DNA of 64,000 bases from Saprospiraceae bacterium UBA1994 (lineage in GTDB: Bacteria > Bacteroidota > Bacteroidia > Chitinophagales > Saprospiraceae): positions 1-64,000 of the forward strand of contig DDCY01000012.1 of NCBI GenBank assembly GCA_002335865.1. The letters run 5' to 3'. The position numbers and the translations under genes were made by a program. The notes below the pieces were generated by a model that was not told where the DNA came from, did not search any database, and saw only the letters and a program-made list of their open reading frames with translations. Below, in pieces: positions 46,390 to 55,755 of the stretch (the first letter of the stretch is position 1; every line of letters starts with the position of its first letter).

Positions 46390-47748
46390 TTATTCAGACT
46401 TACGTTCTACCCACTTTTCTAGATTAGGACATGTATTATATCTGCTGTCTACACTGATATAAGTTGTCTTGAGCTTTTCAGTTACCCAGTTGTTGAAATA
46501 CAGTGACTTCTTACTTTCTTTGGCAAACTTTGAGATCTTATCGTAATCTTCTTTGAGATTGGCTCTGTGAGGTTTTGTTAGAGACTTGAGTTGCACTATT
46601 TTATAAGAGTATTCACCTGTAGGGCTCAGTACTTCTATTACGTTAGATACATCATCTACACCTATATCTATAATCTCTAGATAGATATCTGCATCTAGTT
46701 GATCCGTCTCAAAGAAAGTATTTTGAGTAACTGGATTTTTCATTCTTCCACTATTACTAAAACTAGCTACATCTTTCTCTCCATATTTCTTTACTGCTCT
46801 TTCGAATGAAATAGAATCTATTTCAATCTCAGTTTTAATTTCTTCTAGTTTTGCTATGGCAAGATCGTTATCTGCAGATGTGATATTTGGCTTTATAAGT
46901 ATGTGTCTAGTGTGTATAGTGTTACCTCTACGCTCTAGTAGTTGAATAATATGGAATCCATACTTCGTCTCTACTATATCTGTCATCATCCCTTCTTTGA
47001 GGTCATATGCAGCAGCTTCAAAAGCAGGTAGAAAAGTACCTCTCTTAGCGAAGCCTAAATCTCCTCCTTTCTTTCCAGATCCTGGATCTTGAGAGTGTTT
47101 TTTAGCTAATTCTGCAAAGTCAGCACTTTCACTGTTGAGCTCTTTTTGGATTTCCTTCATACGATCTAGCGCCTTTAGTCTTTCTACTTCATTCACTACT
47201 GGCTTGAGGACAAGCTCACTTACTTCTACTTCAGAGTTGAGATATGGAAGACTATCTGTTGGGAACTGATCAAAAAATTCTTTTACTTCATTAGGGGTTA
47301 TGTTAACTTCAGAAATCAGTTTTTGCTGCATACGCTCAGAAAGGATTTGCTGTTTTTGTTCGTCCTTGTACCTTTCTTTCATTTCATTGACTGAAGCTCC
47401 GTAGTATTCTTGGAAAAACTCCTCATCTCCATTCATCTGACGAAGTATAGATTCGAATCTATATGTCAATTGTGCATCTAGTTCTTCATCGGTTATTTCG
47501 ATACTATCAAGACGTGCTTGGTATACGATAATTTTTTGTGCGATTAGATTTTCTATCATTTCACATTTTGTATCTTCTGTTACACTAGGGTTTGACTCTT
47601 TTATGTAAGCATATTGGCCTTCGAGTTCCGATAGTAGTATATATTCACTACCAACCTTAGATATTACTTTGTCTAAAAGTACGGGCCCTTGAGCCATAGC
47701 TGCAGCAGATAAGCACGTTACTATTAGTATTTGGATATATTTGATCAT
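46390..47748 (-). CDS. SurA-like periplasmic peptidylprolyl isomerase
   Basis: A 452-residue exported chaperone with a signal peptide ending at AMA-Q (residue 19-20), a SurA_N chaperone region (about 22-165) and a parvulin-type PPIase domain (about 170-275), recognised from HSQDPGSGKKGGDLGF, FEAAAYDLKEGMM and KYGFHIIQLLERR. The following segment from HILIKPNITSADNDLA to about residue 395 looks like a second, degenerate parvulin domain. Role: folding of outer membrane proteins in the periplasm. It is the last gene of three related ones read leftwards, 42 bases after its neighbour. Confidence 0.85.
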   Translation of the reverse strand: MIKYIQILIVTCLSAAAMAQGPVLLDKVISKVGSEYILLSELEGQYAYIKESNPSVTEDTKCEMIENLIAQKIIVYQARLDSIEITDEELDAQLTYRFESILRQMNGDEEFFQEYYGASVNEMKERYKDEQKQQILSERMQQKLISEVNITPNEVKEFFDQFPTDSLPYLNSEVEVSELVLKPVVNEVERLKALDRMKEIQKELNSESADFAELAKKHSQDPGSGKKGGDLGFAKRGTFLPAFEAAAYDLKEGMMTDIVETKYGFHIIQLLERRGNTIHTRHILIKPNITSADNDLAIAKLEEIKTEIEIDSISFERAVKKYGEKDVASFSNSGRMKNPVTQNTFFETDQLDADIYLEIIDIGVDDVSNVIEVLSPTGEYSYKIVQLKSLTKPHRANLKEDYDKISKFAKESKKSLYFNNWVTEKLKTTYISVDSRYNTCPNLEKWVERKSE

Positions 47749-47790
47749 ATAGATTTCTATTCTTATTATTTACTGTAATCCGTTTATAGA

Positions 47791-48639
47791 TTAATAGATT
47801 CTTACTTTGGTACTGTTGATTTCTCGCTGATAAAGGTCTTCTTTGAGTTTGACTATCAGTTTTGATTTTCTTTGGTGTAAAATTATCTTTTTTATGTTGC
47901 TAGTTACATAAGCTAACGGTGGAACTTCAGATTTGTCCAGATACTGGAGTATGTCAACAAAATATTCGTTTCCATCCTTCGCTTCTTGCAAAATTTTGCT
48001 CGATCTGAGGTTTTTTTCTTTTATTTTTTCTGGAAGAAAGCTCAGTATTTCATCTGTAGAGTACCATTTATACTCATCCATCATCGCCATCACAGGAGAA
48101 TTGGCCGCAAGGTATATGTTTACAGATTTTATATTACTAGATTTCCAATTGGTATTAAATATATCCAGCTTAGGTGTCCGACCATTCAAAACCACTATTT
48201 TACATCTTATTAAGGATTCTGACAGTTTAAATGCATCACCGTTCTCTTTGTAGTATTGTTCGATCTGTTGTGTTGTGATCACAGTATCTAATCGATCTCT
48301 AACCATTGCATTTTCATAGTTATATAGTAACAACGACTCTCTATAGTCTTGAACTAACATGTCGATATCTATATCACCAGCTAACGTTTTATCAGCGTCT
48401 ATAAGTATTAGTTGATCTCTAATCCACTTTTGCACGTAGACATTTTTAATATGAGTGCTATCGTAAGAGTTGGATGCATTGGTTAGTAAGCCACCATTCT
48501 CTAATTCGTCTAGATATAGAGTAGAATTTCCTACCTCAGCTAGTATTGGAGCATCAGACACACGTTGTAGCTTATTTGCTTGCTTGCAAGCACAGATCAA
48601 CAGGGAAAAGATTAAGATATGGAAGATTTTACCTCTCAA
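47791..48639 (-). CDS. SurA_N-like lipoprotein without a recognisable parvulin domain
   Basis: A 282-residue lipoprotein with a lipobox ending ICAC (Cys18). The N-terminal part has the SurA_N/PpiD-like features APILAEVGNSTLYLDELE and KWIRDQLILIDADK, then YYKENGDAFKLSESLIRCKI, but no DxxSAxxGGxxG-type parvulin core follows. Flanked by two parvulin-containing genes (28-base gaps or so), it is most likely a chaperone partner that no longer isomerises proline. In Bacteroidota such a middle gene is common in these clusters. Confidence 0.7.
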   Translation of the reverse strand: MRGKIFHILIFSLLICACKQANKLQRVSDAPILAEVGNSTLYLDELENGGLLTNASNSYDSTHIKNVYVQKWIRDQLILIDADKTLAGDIDIDMLVQDYRESLLLYNYENAMVRDRLDTVITTQQIEQYYKENGDAFKLSESLIRCKIVVLNGRTPKLDIFNTNWKSSNIKSVNIYLAANSPVMAMMDEYKWYSTDEILSFLPEKIKEKNLRSSKILQEAKDGNEYFVDILQYLDKSEVPPLAYVTSNIKKIILHQRKSKLIVKLKEDLYQREINSTKVRIY

Positions 48640-48667
48640 TTTTGATTCTTGTTAGTCATATGTACGA

Positions 48668-50626
48668 CTATTTTTTAAGTTGATTTACTACATCCTTGTT
48701 GAGCTTTACGTCATACTTCGTATTTAGTCTTTTCACCCACTCTTTCTCTAGTTGATCTTGGTAGTCTGCGATTACAAAACCTCTAGATTCTTCTAAAGTC
48801 TTGATAGTTGGTTGATATATTTTAAGAATCTTTTTAAATGTAGCCAAACCGTTCTTTTCGTCGTAAGAAAACTCTGATCTAGCACCTTCTATCCATTCCA
48901 TTCCAGATTGAGCTTTACTTGCTCTTTCAATTTTAACTATTTCAGAGGTTAGTATTGTATCTTTCTTGTTAAACTTATTGAGCAGTTTTTTATCATTTTT
49001 CTTCTTTGCACACTTATATACATCTTTAGCCTTCTTCGCACTTTCTGTTTCAACTGTATATTTCGCCACATCTGCCCTAGGCAACCACATGTAGTCAGTC
49101 TTATTTTCTTCGTAGTATAGATATAGTCCTAGCGTATCTTTTGATGCTTTGTCCCATACCTCTTGTTTAGACGCTTCGAATAGTAAGATACCCTCTTCAT
49201 ACTCTCTCATGAGTGATTTGTACTCTGGGTGTCTCTTTTCTAGATTAGATTGTTCGTACTTGAGCGTAGTCTCTTTCACATATTCATTAAGCATTTTTTC
49301 TACAGATTCGGCAATCGGATCTTTCTTGTCATATCTCAGTCTCATTCGTGTGTTGGATCTGAGGTATGTCGTAAAGTCGCTCAGCATGTATTCTTTTTTA
49401 CCACCATAAGTGAATAATACATCATCCGTTATATTGGTAACTTTCCACTTATATGTATAGATTTCAGGAGTCTGTTTTTTTACGAAGTTGTCAAAAGTAT
49501 TTTTGTTAAGCTTGTATCTTGCGTTTAATTTGATTTCTTCTACTACACGTTCTTTTTGAGTTTCATATCTACTGTCTTTTTTAAGGGAAGCTAAGGATTT
49601 GGCTTCAAACTGTGGATAATCTTCCAAACCTATTTTCTCTATCCTTTTGATGATATGATATCCAATCTTAGTTTTGATTGGACGGCTGTAATCACCATTT
49701 GTTGCCAATGCGAATGAGGCTTCTTCAAAAGATCCTTCGTATACTTTGATACCAAATGGAGCTAATTCTCCTCCTTTCTTCGCGGTTTTATCATCGTCAG
49801 AGTTCTTCGCTGCTAGATCTGCGAAATCCGCACCATTGGCCAATTCTGCATATATTCTATCGATCTCCTTTTTAGCTATAGTTGGATTAGCTTTATCTGT
49901 TCTTTTGAGGATATGAGCTACTTTTATCTTACCTCTTGCATGCCTCTTATCCATTACTTTTATAATGTGCCACCCAAGTGGAGTCCGCAGCAGTTCTGAT
50001 ACTTCACCTTTTTTGAGGGTATACATGGCATTTTCAAAAGCATAAAATCCAGATGGCAATTTAGCTGTCAACCAACCAAAATCTCCACCCATCTTAGCCG
50101 ATGATTTATCATCAGAGTATTTTTTAGCCAGAGTAGCGAAATCTTCACCAAGTTTTATTCTATTGAATATATCTAAAGCGGCTTTACGCTTGCTTTCGAT
50201 TTCACCAGCGTTAGCTCTTTTAGAGATTGATATAAGAATATGACTTAGTCTGATATCTTCTTTCTTTCGATCATATAGCTCTTTAGTTAGTGCTTTTATG
50301 ACCTCTTTGTCCATGATATAGCTATCTGTAAGTTGCTTTCGATAACCATCTAATTCTTTATTTAGAACAGAAATTGTATCTAGGCCCATAGCCTTTGCTT
50401 CAGCTACCTTAAGTTTAAACTTGATATAGAGGTCGATGTACTCATTAAGACTTATAGAAGAATAGTTAGCCCCATCGCCATTATTCTTTTCATATATGTA
50501 TCGGAATTCTCCTACTGTAACATCTTTGTCTGCAACCGTCATCAGTACAGTATCGTCTGTTTGTGCAGACATAGTAGTGGCGACCAATAGTATTGCTAGA
50601 GTCTTTATTTTTTTAATAAAATTCAT
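48668..50626 (-). CDS. Periplasmic peptidylprolyl isomerase with two parvulin domains
   Basis: A 652-residue exported protein with a signal peptide (residues 1-21, ending in MSAQ), an N-terminal chaperone region, and two PPIase domains. The first (about 125-230) has LSHILIS, DDKSSAKMGGDFGW and LGWHIIKVMDKR; the second (about 233-330) has VAHILKRTD, DDDKTAKKGGELAPFG and IGYHIIKRI. A long C-terminal chaperone-like part follows. The gene is the first of the leftward trio and the gap upstream is shared with rimP. Confidence 0.86.
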   Translation of the reverse strand: MNFIKKIKTLAILLVATTMSAQTDDTVLMTVADKDVTVGEFRYIYEKNNGDGANYSSISLNEYIDLYIKFKLKVAEAKAMGLDTISVLNKELDGYRKQLTDSYIMDKEVIKALTKELYDRKKEDIRLSHILISISKRANAGEIESKRKAALDIFNRIKLGEDFATLAKKYSDDKSSAKMGGDFGWLTAKLPSGFYAFENAMYTLKKGEVSELLRTPLGWHIIKVMDKRHARGKIKVAHILKRTDKANPTIAKKEIDRIYAELANGADFADLAAKNSDDDKTAKKGGELAPFGIKVYEGSFEEASFALATNGDYSRPIKTKIGYHIIKRIEKIGLEDYPQFEAKSLASLKKDSRYETQKERVVEEIKLNARYKLNKNTFDNFVKKQTPEIYTYKWKVTNITDDVLFTYGGKKEYMLSDFTTYLRSNTRMRLRYDKKDPIAESVEKMLNEYVKETTLKYEQSNLEKRHPEYKSLMREYEEGILLFEASKQEVWDKASKDTLGLYLYYEENKTDYMWLPRADVAKYTVETESAKKAKDVYKCAKKKNDKKLLNKFNKKDTILTSEIVKIERASKAQSGMEWIEGARSEFSYDEKNGLATFKKILKIYQPTIKTLEESRGFVIADYQDQLEKEWVKRLNTKYDVKLNKDVVNQLKK

Positions 50627-50839
50627 GGGTTCAAATAGTTGTTTGAAATCAGTTTAAAATAAATGTAAAAATAGACAAATCGTTTATGATTGGGCATTAA
50701 GTGAATAGTTATAAAGAGCCTTGATCAAAAACTATCATGATAAATGCTAATGTGAAGCCATATTCAAATATCAGTTTTACTAACCTATTGCTCAGAACAT
50801 GAATGTTAAGATTGATCTTGGCGGGTATAAATGCATGAA

Positions 50840-50879
50840 ACTTGAGACATATTATTGAATTAGATAATATGTCTCAAGT
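50840..50879. repeat. Perfect 16-bp inverted repeat
   Basis: The bases 50840-50855 (ACTTGAGACATATTAT) are the exact reverse complement of 50864-50879, with an 8-base loop TGAATTAG. The symmetry is far beyond chance. No T-tract follows on either strand, which argues against a simple terminator; an operator or an RNA stem is possible. Confidence 0.75.
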
Positions 50880-50881
50880 CC

Positions 50882-50912
50882 TTGTTATCCTCGCTTAAAA
50901 GTTTTATATTTG
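50882..50912 (+). promoter_or_regulatory. Candidate rimP-nusA-infB promoter
   Basis: TTG at 50882-50884 and TATATTTG at 50905-50912 (fits TAnnTTTG) are 20 bases apart, as in Bacteroidota promoters. The 5' leader would be about 165 bases and would contain the hairpin at 50933-50961. Confidence 0.45.
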
Positions 50913-50932
50913 CGTATAATTAAGGTATTAGT

Positions 50933-50961
50933 AAAAGAGGGAACGTTGAGTTCCCTCTTTT
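50933..50961 (+). terminator. Perfect 12-bp hairpin, terminator or attenuator in the rimP leader
   Basis: AAAAGAGGGAAC pairs perfectly with GTTCCCTCTTTT around a 5-base loop GTTGA. The T-run at its 3' arm followed by GATTT gives it the form of an intrinsic terminator whose U-tract is base-paired with the 5' arm. It sits about 125 bases upstream of the rimP start. Confidence 0.5.
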
Positions 50962-51085
50962 GATTTCAGTAAGTCTGGAGGAAATAATATGTTTATGATA
51001 TTTTAAGATGTATATGGTTGAGATGAGAAACACTATCATAAATATCCGAAACAAAGCCTATATCTTGAAATTATAGATAAAACCT

Positions 51086-51565
51086 ATGGAAGCTAAGCAT
51101 ATCAAAAAATTCGCAAGAAAAGGTATTGAAACTTTGGAATACGGTGATTGCTTTGTCACAGAGGTGCAAGTAAATGGGAATAAAGTAGAGATCTTCCTCG
51201 ATAGTGATGAAGGGATTAGCTTTCTTAAATGTAGAAAAGTAAGTAGAGAAGTAGAGGCTGTCATAGATGAAAAAAAATGGTGGGAAGGCAAGTATACTTT
51301 AGAAGTGTCATCTGCAGGTATTGGTAGACCATTAGTAAACCAAAGGCAATATCCTAAAAATATAGGCAGACAGATGGTCGTTAAGACTAATGAAGGTGAG
51401 AAAGTAAAAGGAGAATTGAAAGAAGTAAGTGATGAAGGAATTGTGCTGACATATGAAGTTATAGAGCTCGTAGGACAGAATAAAAAAAAGAAAAAAAAAG
51501 TACAAAAAGACCACCCAATAATTTGGGTGGAGATAGAAGAAGCAAAGATAAAAGCAAGTTTTTAA
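51086..51565 (+). CDS. rimP: Ribosome maturation factor RimP
   Basis: A 159-residue cytoplasmic factor for 30S subunit maturation. The N-terminal domain has CFVTEVQVNGNKVEIFLDSD and REVEAVID, and LEVSSAGIGRPL is the family signature loop. It is the first gene of rimP-nusA-infB, a widespread operon. Near its 3' end an A8-G-A9 run (51482-51499) encodes a lysine block and is followed by an 8-bp stem at 51511-51530. Confidence 0.92.
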   Translation: MEAKHIKKFARKGIETLEYGDCFVTEVQVNGNKVEIFLDSDEGISFLKCRKVSREVEAVIDEKKWWEGKYTLEVSSAGIGRPLVNQRQYPKNIGRQMVVKTNEGEKVKGELKEVSDEGIVLTYEVIELVGQNKKKKKKVQKDHPIIWVEIEEAKIKASF

Positions 51566-51608
51566 CTCGAATGTAATTGCATTTGGGATAATAAATAATA
51601 AATAATAA

Positions 51609-52847
51609 ATGAATTTAGTAGACTCGTTTTCGGAATTTAAAGCTGGGAAAAACATCGACAGACCTACCATGGTCCGCGTATTGGAAGATGTATTTCGTAC
51701 TTTGATTCGTAAAAAATATGGTTCTGATGAAAACTTTGATGTGATCGTCAATACACAGAATGGTGACCTCGAGATGTGGAGGGTGCGACTAATCGTGCCA
51801 GATGGAGAGGTAACTGAACAAGATAAGCAGATATCATTCTCTGAGGCGCAAGCTATCGATGATGATTATGAGATCGGTGAAGAGTGTTATGAGCAGTTAA
51901 CTCTTATAGAGTTTGGTCGTAGAGCGATCATGGCAGCACGTCAAACCTTGATATCTCGTATTATGGATCTTGAGAAAGATGAGATCTATAAGAAATATAT
52001 GGATCGTGTAGGTGAAATCGTACTAGGTGAAGTAAGTCAGATCATGAAGCGTGAGGTACTTATACTTGATGATGTAACAGGTAACGAACTAGTTATCCCT
52101 CGTAACGAGATGATCCGTGGCGACTATTTCCGAAAAGGAGATATGGTACGTGGTGTTATTCGCAGAGTTGAAATGAAGAACAATAATCCTGTTATCGTCG
52201 TATCGCGTACAGACAGTACTTTCTTAGAAAAGCTCTTAGAACAAGAAGTGCCAGAGATTGAAGATGGACTCATTACCGTAAAGAAAATAGTACGTATACC
52301 AGGTGAAAGGGCGAAAGTTGCTGTAGAGTCTTATGATGAGCGTGTTGATCCAGTAGGAGCATGTGTTGGTATGAAAGGATCAAGAATCCATGGTATCGTA
52401 CGTGAGCTTAAAAATGAAAATATTGATATCGTAAATTATACGACTAATATTAATCTATACATACAGAGGTCTTTGACTCCTGCTAAAGTATCGAGCATAT
52501 CACTGGATGACGAAAAAATGAGAGCATCGGTGTTTTTGCCAGCAGACCAAGTATCTCTAGCGATCGGTAAAGGAGGTAGTAATATTAAACTAGCCGGTAA
52601 GCTAACAGGATATGAAATCGATGTCTATAGAGAAGATGCAGAATTAGAAGTTGAGGATGTAGCTCTAACTGAGTTTAATGATGAGATTGAAGAGTGGGTA
52701 ATAGATACACTTAAAGGAATCGGATGTGATACTGCGAGAAGTGTACTTAACCTAAGCAAAGATGAGTTAATCAGAAGAACGGACCTAGAGGATGAGACGG
52801 TAGAAGAAGTACTAAAGATATTAGCATCAGAATTTGACCAAGATTAA
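51609..52847 (+). CDS. nusA: Transcription termination/antitermination factor NusA
   Basis: A 412-residue RNA polymerase-binding protein. The N-terminal domain (1-130) is followed by an S1 domain (about 135-200, with GEVSQIMKREVLILD), two KH domains (GACVGMKGSRIHGIVRELKN and LAIGKGGSNIKLAGKLTGYE) and a short C-terminal helix-hairpin-helix-like repeat (WVIDTLKGIGCDTARSVLN). The length is usual for the short bacteroidetal form. It lies 43 bases after rimP. Confidence 0.95.
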   Translation: MNLVDSFSEFKAGKNIDRPTMVRVLEDVFRTLIRKKYGSDENFDVIVNTQNGDLEMWRVRLIVPDGEVTEQDKQISFSEAQAIDDDYEIGEECYEQLTLIEFGRRAIMAARQTLISRIMDLEKDEIYKKYMDRVGEIVLGEVSQIMKREVLILDDVTGNELVIPRNEMIRGDYFRKGDMVRGVIRRVEMKNNNPVIVVSRTDSTFLEKLLEQEVPEIEDGLITVKKIVRIPGERAKVAVESYDERVDPVGACVGMKGSRIHGIVRELKNENIDIVNYTTNINLYIQRSLTPAKVSSISLDDEKMRASVFLPADQVSLAIGKGGSNIKLAGKLTGYEIDVYREDAELEVEDVALTEFNDEIEEWVIDTLKGIGCDTARSVLNLSKDELIRRTDLEDETVEEVLKILASEFDQD

Positions 52848-52927
52848 GAGTTATGAGTTCTTAGATCTTGAAAGGTCTCTCAATGCTGAGGGATATAATA
52901 AAACATTAAAAGAAACTAACAGCCCAT

Positions 52928-55684
52928 ATGGCAGTGAGATTAGTAAAAATTGCGAAGGAATTAAATGTTGGAACAGCTACCATCGTTGACTTTTTAGTAG
53001 AGAGCGGATTCGAGATAGAGAATAAGCCAACTTCTAAGATCTCTGATGGGATGCACGATGCACTCTTGAAGGAGTTTAGTAACTCTATGGCAGTAAAAGA
53101 GAAGGCAGATCAACTTGTAATTGGTAACCGAAAGGAAGAGCCGAAACAGGAATTAGTATCACCGCCACCACTAGAAATAATCAAGCCAGTCGAGGCACTA
53201 AAGCAGCCATTGGTAGAGAAGACTAAAGTGGAGGAAGTAACTTCTGATCCATCGGCTTCTTCACCCAAAGAAACAAAACCAAAAGGTAATGTATTAGAGG
53301 CTAGGGCAAGTGCACCTGGTATAAAAGTTATGGGTAAGGTAGACCTCACTCCTAAGAAAAAGAAGAAGGAAGAGCTAAAATCAGCGCGTGTAGCAAAAAA
53401 AGAAGAGTTAAAAGTGGAACCTAAGAAAGCAGAACTTGCCATTGGGCAAGTGACTGACAAGTCAAAGGAAACTTCTAATCCTGATGCTACTGAAAATCCT
53501 GAAGATAATATGGTGAGAGTTGCAACCCCTCAGTTGAAGGGTCTCAAAATCATGGGCAAGATCGATACTAAGAAGTTTGAAAACCCAAAGAAGGAAACTC
53601 CTGCTGAGAAAAAAGAGAAGAGGAAACGTACCCGTACTAAGGTAAGAGCTAGGAATGTACAAGGAGTTAATAGAGAAGGCCAAGAAAGAAATTCTGGTAG
53701 GAACACTGGTAAGAATACTGGCAAGAGTACTGGTAGAAGTAGGCGAGATGAAGTAAAAGAAGTGTCTAAAAAAGAAATTGACGATAAGATCAAAGCAACT
53801 TTGGCGCGTCTCTCTGGTGGAGGAAAAAAGAAGCGTCAGAAGATCAGAAGAGACAACAGAGAAGATAAGAGGGAGAAGCAAGAGCAAGAAGAATTAAGTA
53901 ATGTAGAAACTACGCTGAAACTTACGGAGTTTATCTCTGTTTCTGAGCTGGCATCCATCATGGAAGTAGGTGTAGGCGATGTCATCACTACATGCATGAA
54001 TCTTGGAGTGATCGTATCTATCAACCAAAGATTAGATGCTGAAATTATCGAATTGGTAGCTGAGGAGTTTGGTCATGAGGTAGAATTCATTAATGCAGAT
54101 GATCAAGATGATCTCATTGAAGAGATCGTAGATGATCCAACTGATCTGCAAGATAGAGCACCTATCGTAACTGTAATGGGTCATGTAGATCACGGTAAGA
54201 CGTCACTACTGGATTACATTCGTAGTGCAAGTGTAGCGGATGGCGAGGCAGGTGGTATCACTCAGCACATTGGTGCATATGAGGTAGCTATTGGACCAGA
54301 AAAAAAGAGAATTACATTTTTAGATACTCCTGGTCACGAAGCCTTTACGGCCATGAGAGCTAGAGGTGCTAAAGTGACAGATATTGCTATCATTATTATA
54401 TCTGCTGATGATCGTATCATGCCTCAGACTAAAGAAGCTATCTCTCACGCACAAGCAGCTGGAGTACCTATGGTATTCGCGATTAATAAGATCGATAAAG
54501 ATGGTGCAGATCCAGAGCGTATCAAGCAGGAGTTAGCATCTATGAATTTATTGGTAGAAGCTTGGGGCGGAGAATACCAATCTCAAGACATATCTGCCAA
54601 GAACGGTCTACATATTGATGATCTTTTAGAAAAGCTTCTTCTCCAAGCAGAGATGTTAGAGTTAAAAGCAAATCCAGATAGATTAGCAATAGGTACAGTA
54701 ATAGAAGCATCTCTGGATAAGGGACGTGGATATGTAACTAAATTACTTGTGCAAACAGGGACGCTTAAAGTAGGTGATCCTTTAGTAGCTGGAGGCCATT
54801 CTGGTAAGGTGAAAGCCATGTTTAATGAGAAAGGGAAGCGTGTCAAATTAGCGGGTCCATCAACACCAGTACTTGTACTAGGTCTAAGTGGAGCACCTCA
54901 AGCAGGTGAGAAGTTTAAAGTAATGGAGACTGAGCAGGAAGCTAGACAGATAGCAACTAAGAGAGCTCAGATCGAAAGAGAACAATCAAACAGAGCAAGT
55001 AAACGTATCTCACTAGACGAAATTGGAAGACGTTTAGCTCTTGGTACGTTCAAAGAGCTAAATATCATCATCAAAGGTGATGTAGATGGATCTGTGGAAG
55101 CATTAGCAGATTCACTCATCAAGCAATCTCATGAGACTGTACAAGTAAATGTAATACACAAGGCTGTTGGCCAGATCGTAGAATCAGATATCTTATTGGC
55201 ATCTGCATCAGATGCAATCGTGATTGGATTCCAAGTAAGACCCTCTTCAGGTGCGCGGACTCTAGCAGAAAGAGAAGGTATACAGATCAAAACATACTCT
55301 ATCATATACGAAGCGATCGATGAGATCAAAGCGGCTATCGAAGGTATGCTTGAGCCTACTAAAGAAGAGCGTATGACTGCCATGGTAGAGGTGCGTGAGA
55401 CATACAAAATCTCCAAGGTAGGTACTATCGCTGGGTGTTATGTTACTGAGGGTACTATCAACCGAAATTCACACATTCGAATTATTAGAGATGGAATCGT
55501 AGTATATCCATCTAAAGAAGGGATCGTAGGGGAGTTAGCTTCTCTAAAGAGATTCAAGGATGACATGAAAGAAGTGAAATTTGGATTCGAGTGTGGTCTT
55601 AATATCAAGAATTACAATGATATTAAGGTAGGTGATATGATCGAAGCATACGAAATCATAGAAATTAAGCAGACATTAGATTAA
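52928..55684 (+). CDS. infB: Translation initiation factor IF-2
   Basis: A 918-residue GTPase that places initiator tRNA on the ribosome. The N-terminal IF2N domain (1-50: IAKELNVGTATIVDFL) is followed by a long lysine/arginine-rich disordered linker, then the G domain with GHVDHGKTS (about 418-426), DTPGHEAF and NKIDKDG, and domains II-IV. The linker holds a short Asn-Thr-Gly-Lys/Arg-Ser repeat (GRNTGKNTGKSTGRS). It is the last gene of the rimP-nusA-infB unit, 80 bases after nusA. Confidence 0.96.
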   Translation: MAVRLVKIAKELNVGTATIVDFLVESGFEIENKPTSKISDGMHDALLKEFSNSMAVKEKADQLVIGNRKEEPKQELVSPPPLEIIKPVEALKQPLVEKTKVEEVTSDPSASSPKETKPKGNVLEARASAPGIKVMGKVDLTPKKKKKEELKSARVAKKEELKVEPKKAELAIGQVTDKSKETSNPDATENPEDNMVRVATPQLKGLKIMGKIDTKKFENPKKETPAEKKEKRKRTRTKVRARNVQGVNREGQERNSGRNTGKNTGKSTGRSRRDEVKEVSKKEIDDKIKATLARLSGGGKKKRQKIRRDNREDKREKQEQEELSNVETTLKLTEFISVSELASIMEVGVGDVITTCMNLGVIVSINQRLDAEIIELVAEEFGHEVEFINADDQDDLIEEIVDDPTDLQDRAPIVTVMGHVDHGKTSLLDYIRSASVADGEAGGITQHIGAYEVAIGPEKKRITFLDTPGHEAFTAMRARGAKVTDIAIIIISADDRIMPQTKEAISHAQAAGVPMVFAINKIDKDGADPERIKQELASMNLLVEAWGGEYQSQDISAKNGLHIDDLLEKLLLQAEMLELKANPDRLAIGTVIEASLDKGRGYVTKLLVQTGTLKVGDPLVAGGHSGKVKAMFNEKGKRVKLAGPSTPVLVLGLSGAPQAGEKFKVMETEQEARQIATKRAQIEREQSNRASKRISLDEIGRRLALGTFKELNIIIKGDVDGSVEALADSLIKQSHETVQVNVIHKAVGQIVESDILLASASDAIVIGFQVRPSSGARTLAEREGIQIKTYSIIYEAIDEIKAAIEGMLEPTKEERMTAMVEVRETYKISKVGTIAGCYVTEGTINRNSHIRIIRDGIVVYPSKEGIVGELASLKRFKDDMKEVKFGFECGLNIKNYNDIKVGDMIEAYEIIEIKQTLD

Positions 55685-55721
55685 TCTTATTAGAAAATAA
55701 TAAGTCTTTTGACTAAAAAAT

Positions 55722-55755
55722 ATAAGAGCGATGACTGGTCAGTTGTCGCTCTTAT
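55722..55755 (+). terminator. Probable terminator of rimP-nusA-infB
   Basis: Arms 55722-55735 and 55742-55755 pair over 14 positions (two G-U pairs) with a 6-base loop, 38 bases after the infB stop. The 3' arm ends in CTCTTAT and is followed by GAATTGC, so the T-tract is poor. Confidence 0.55.

Larger units (their letters stand above)
50627..51085. other. Divergent gap with two strong inverted repeats
   Basis: The 459 bases between the parvulin trio (minus) and rimP (plus) hold no ORF that I can support. Two perfect inverted repeats and a candidate promoter are listed separately. No 6S, tmRNA, SRP or tRNA pattern was found. Confidence 0.5.

Noticed and set aside
53691..53745. Tandem DNA repeat in infB
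   Set aside because: The Asn-Thr-Gly-Lys/Arg repeats belong to the disordered IF-2 linker and do not form a separate element.
53461..53887. Long minus-strand frames opposite infB
   Set aside because: They mirror the Lys/Arg-rich IF-2 linker in the antisense frame and are compositional shadows.
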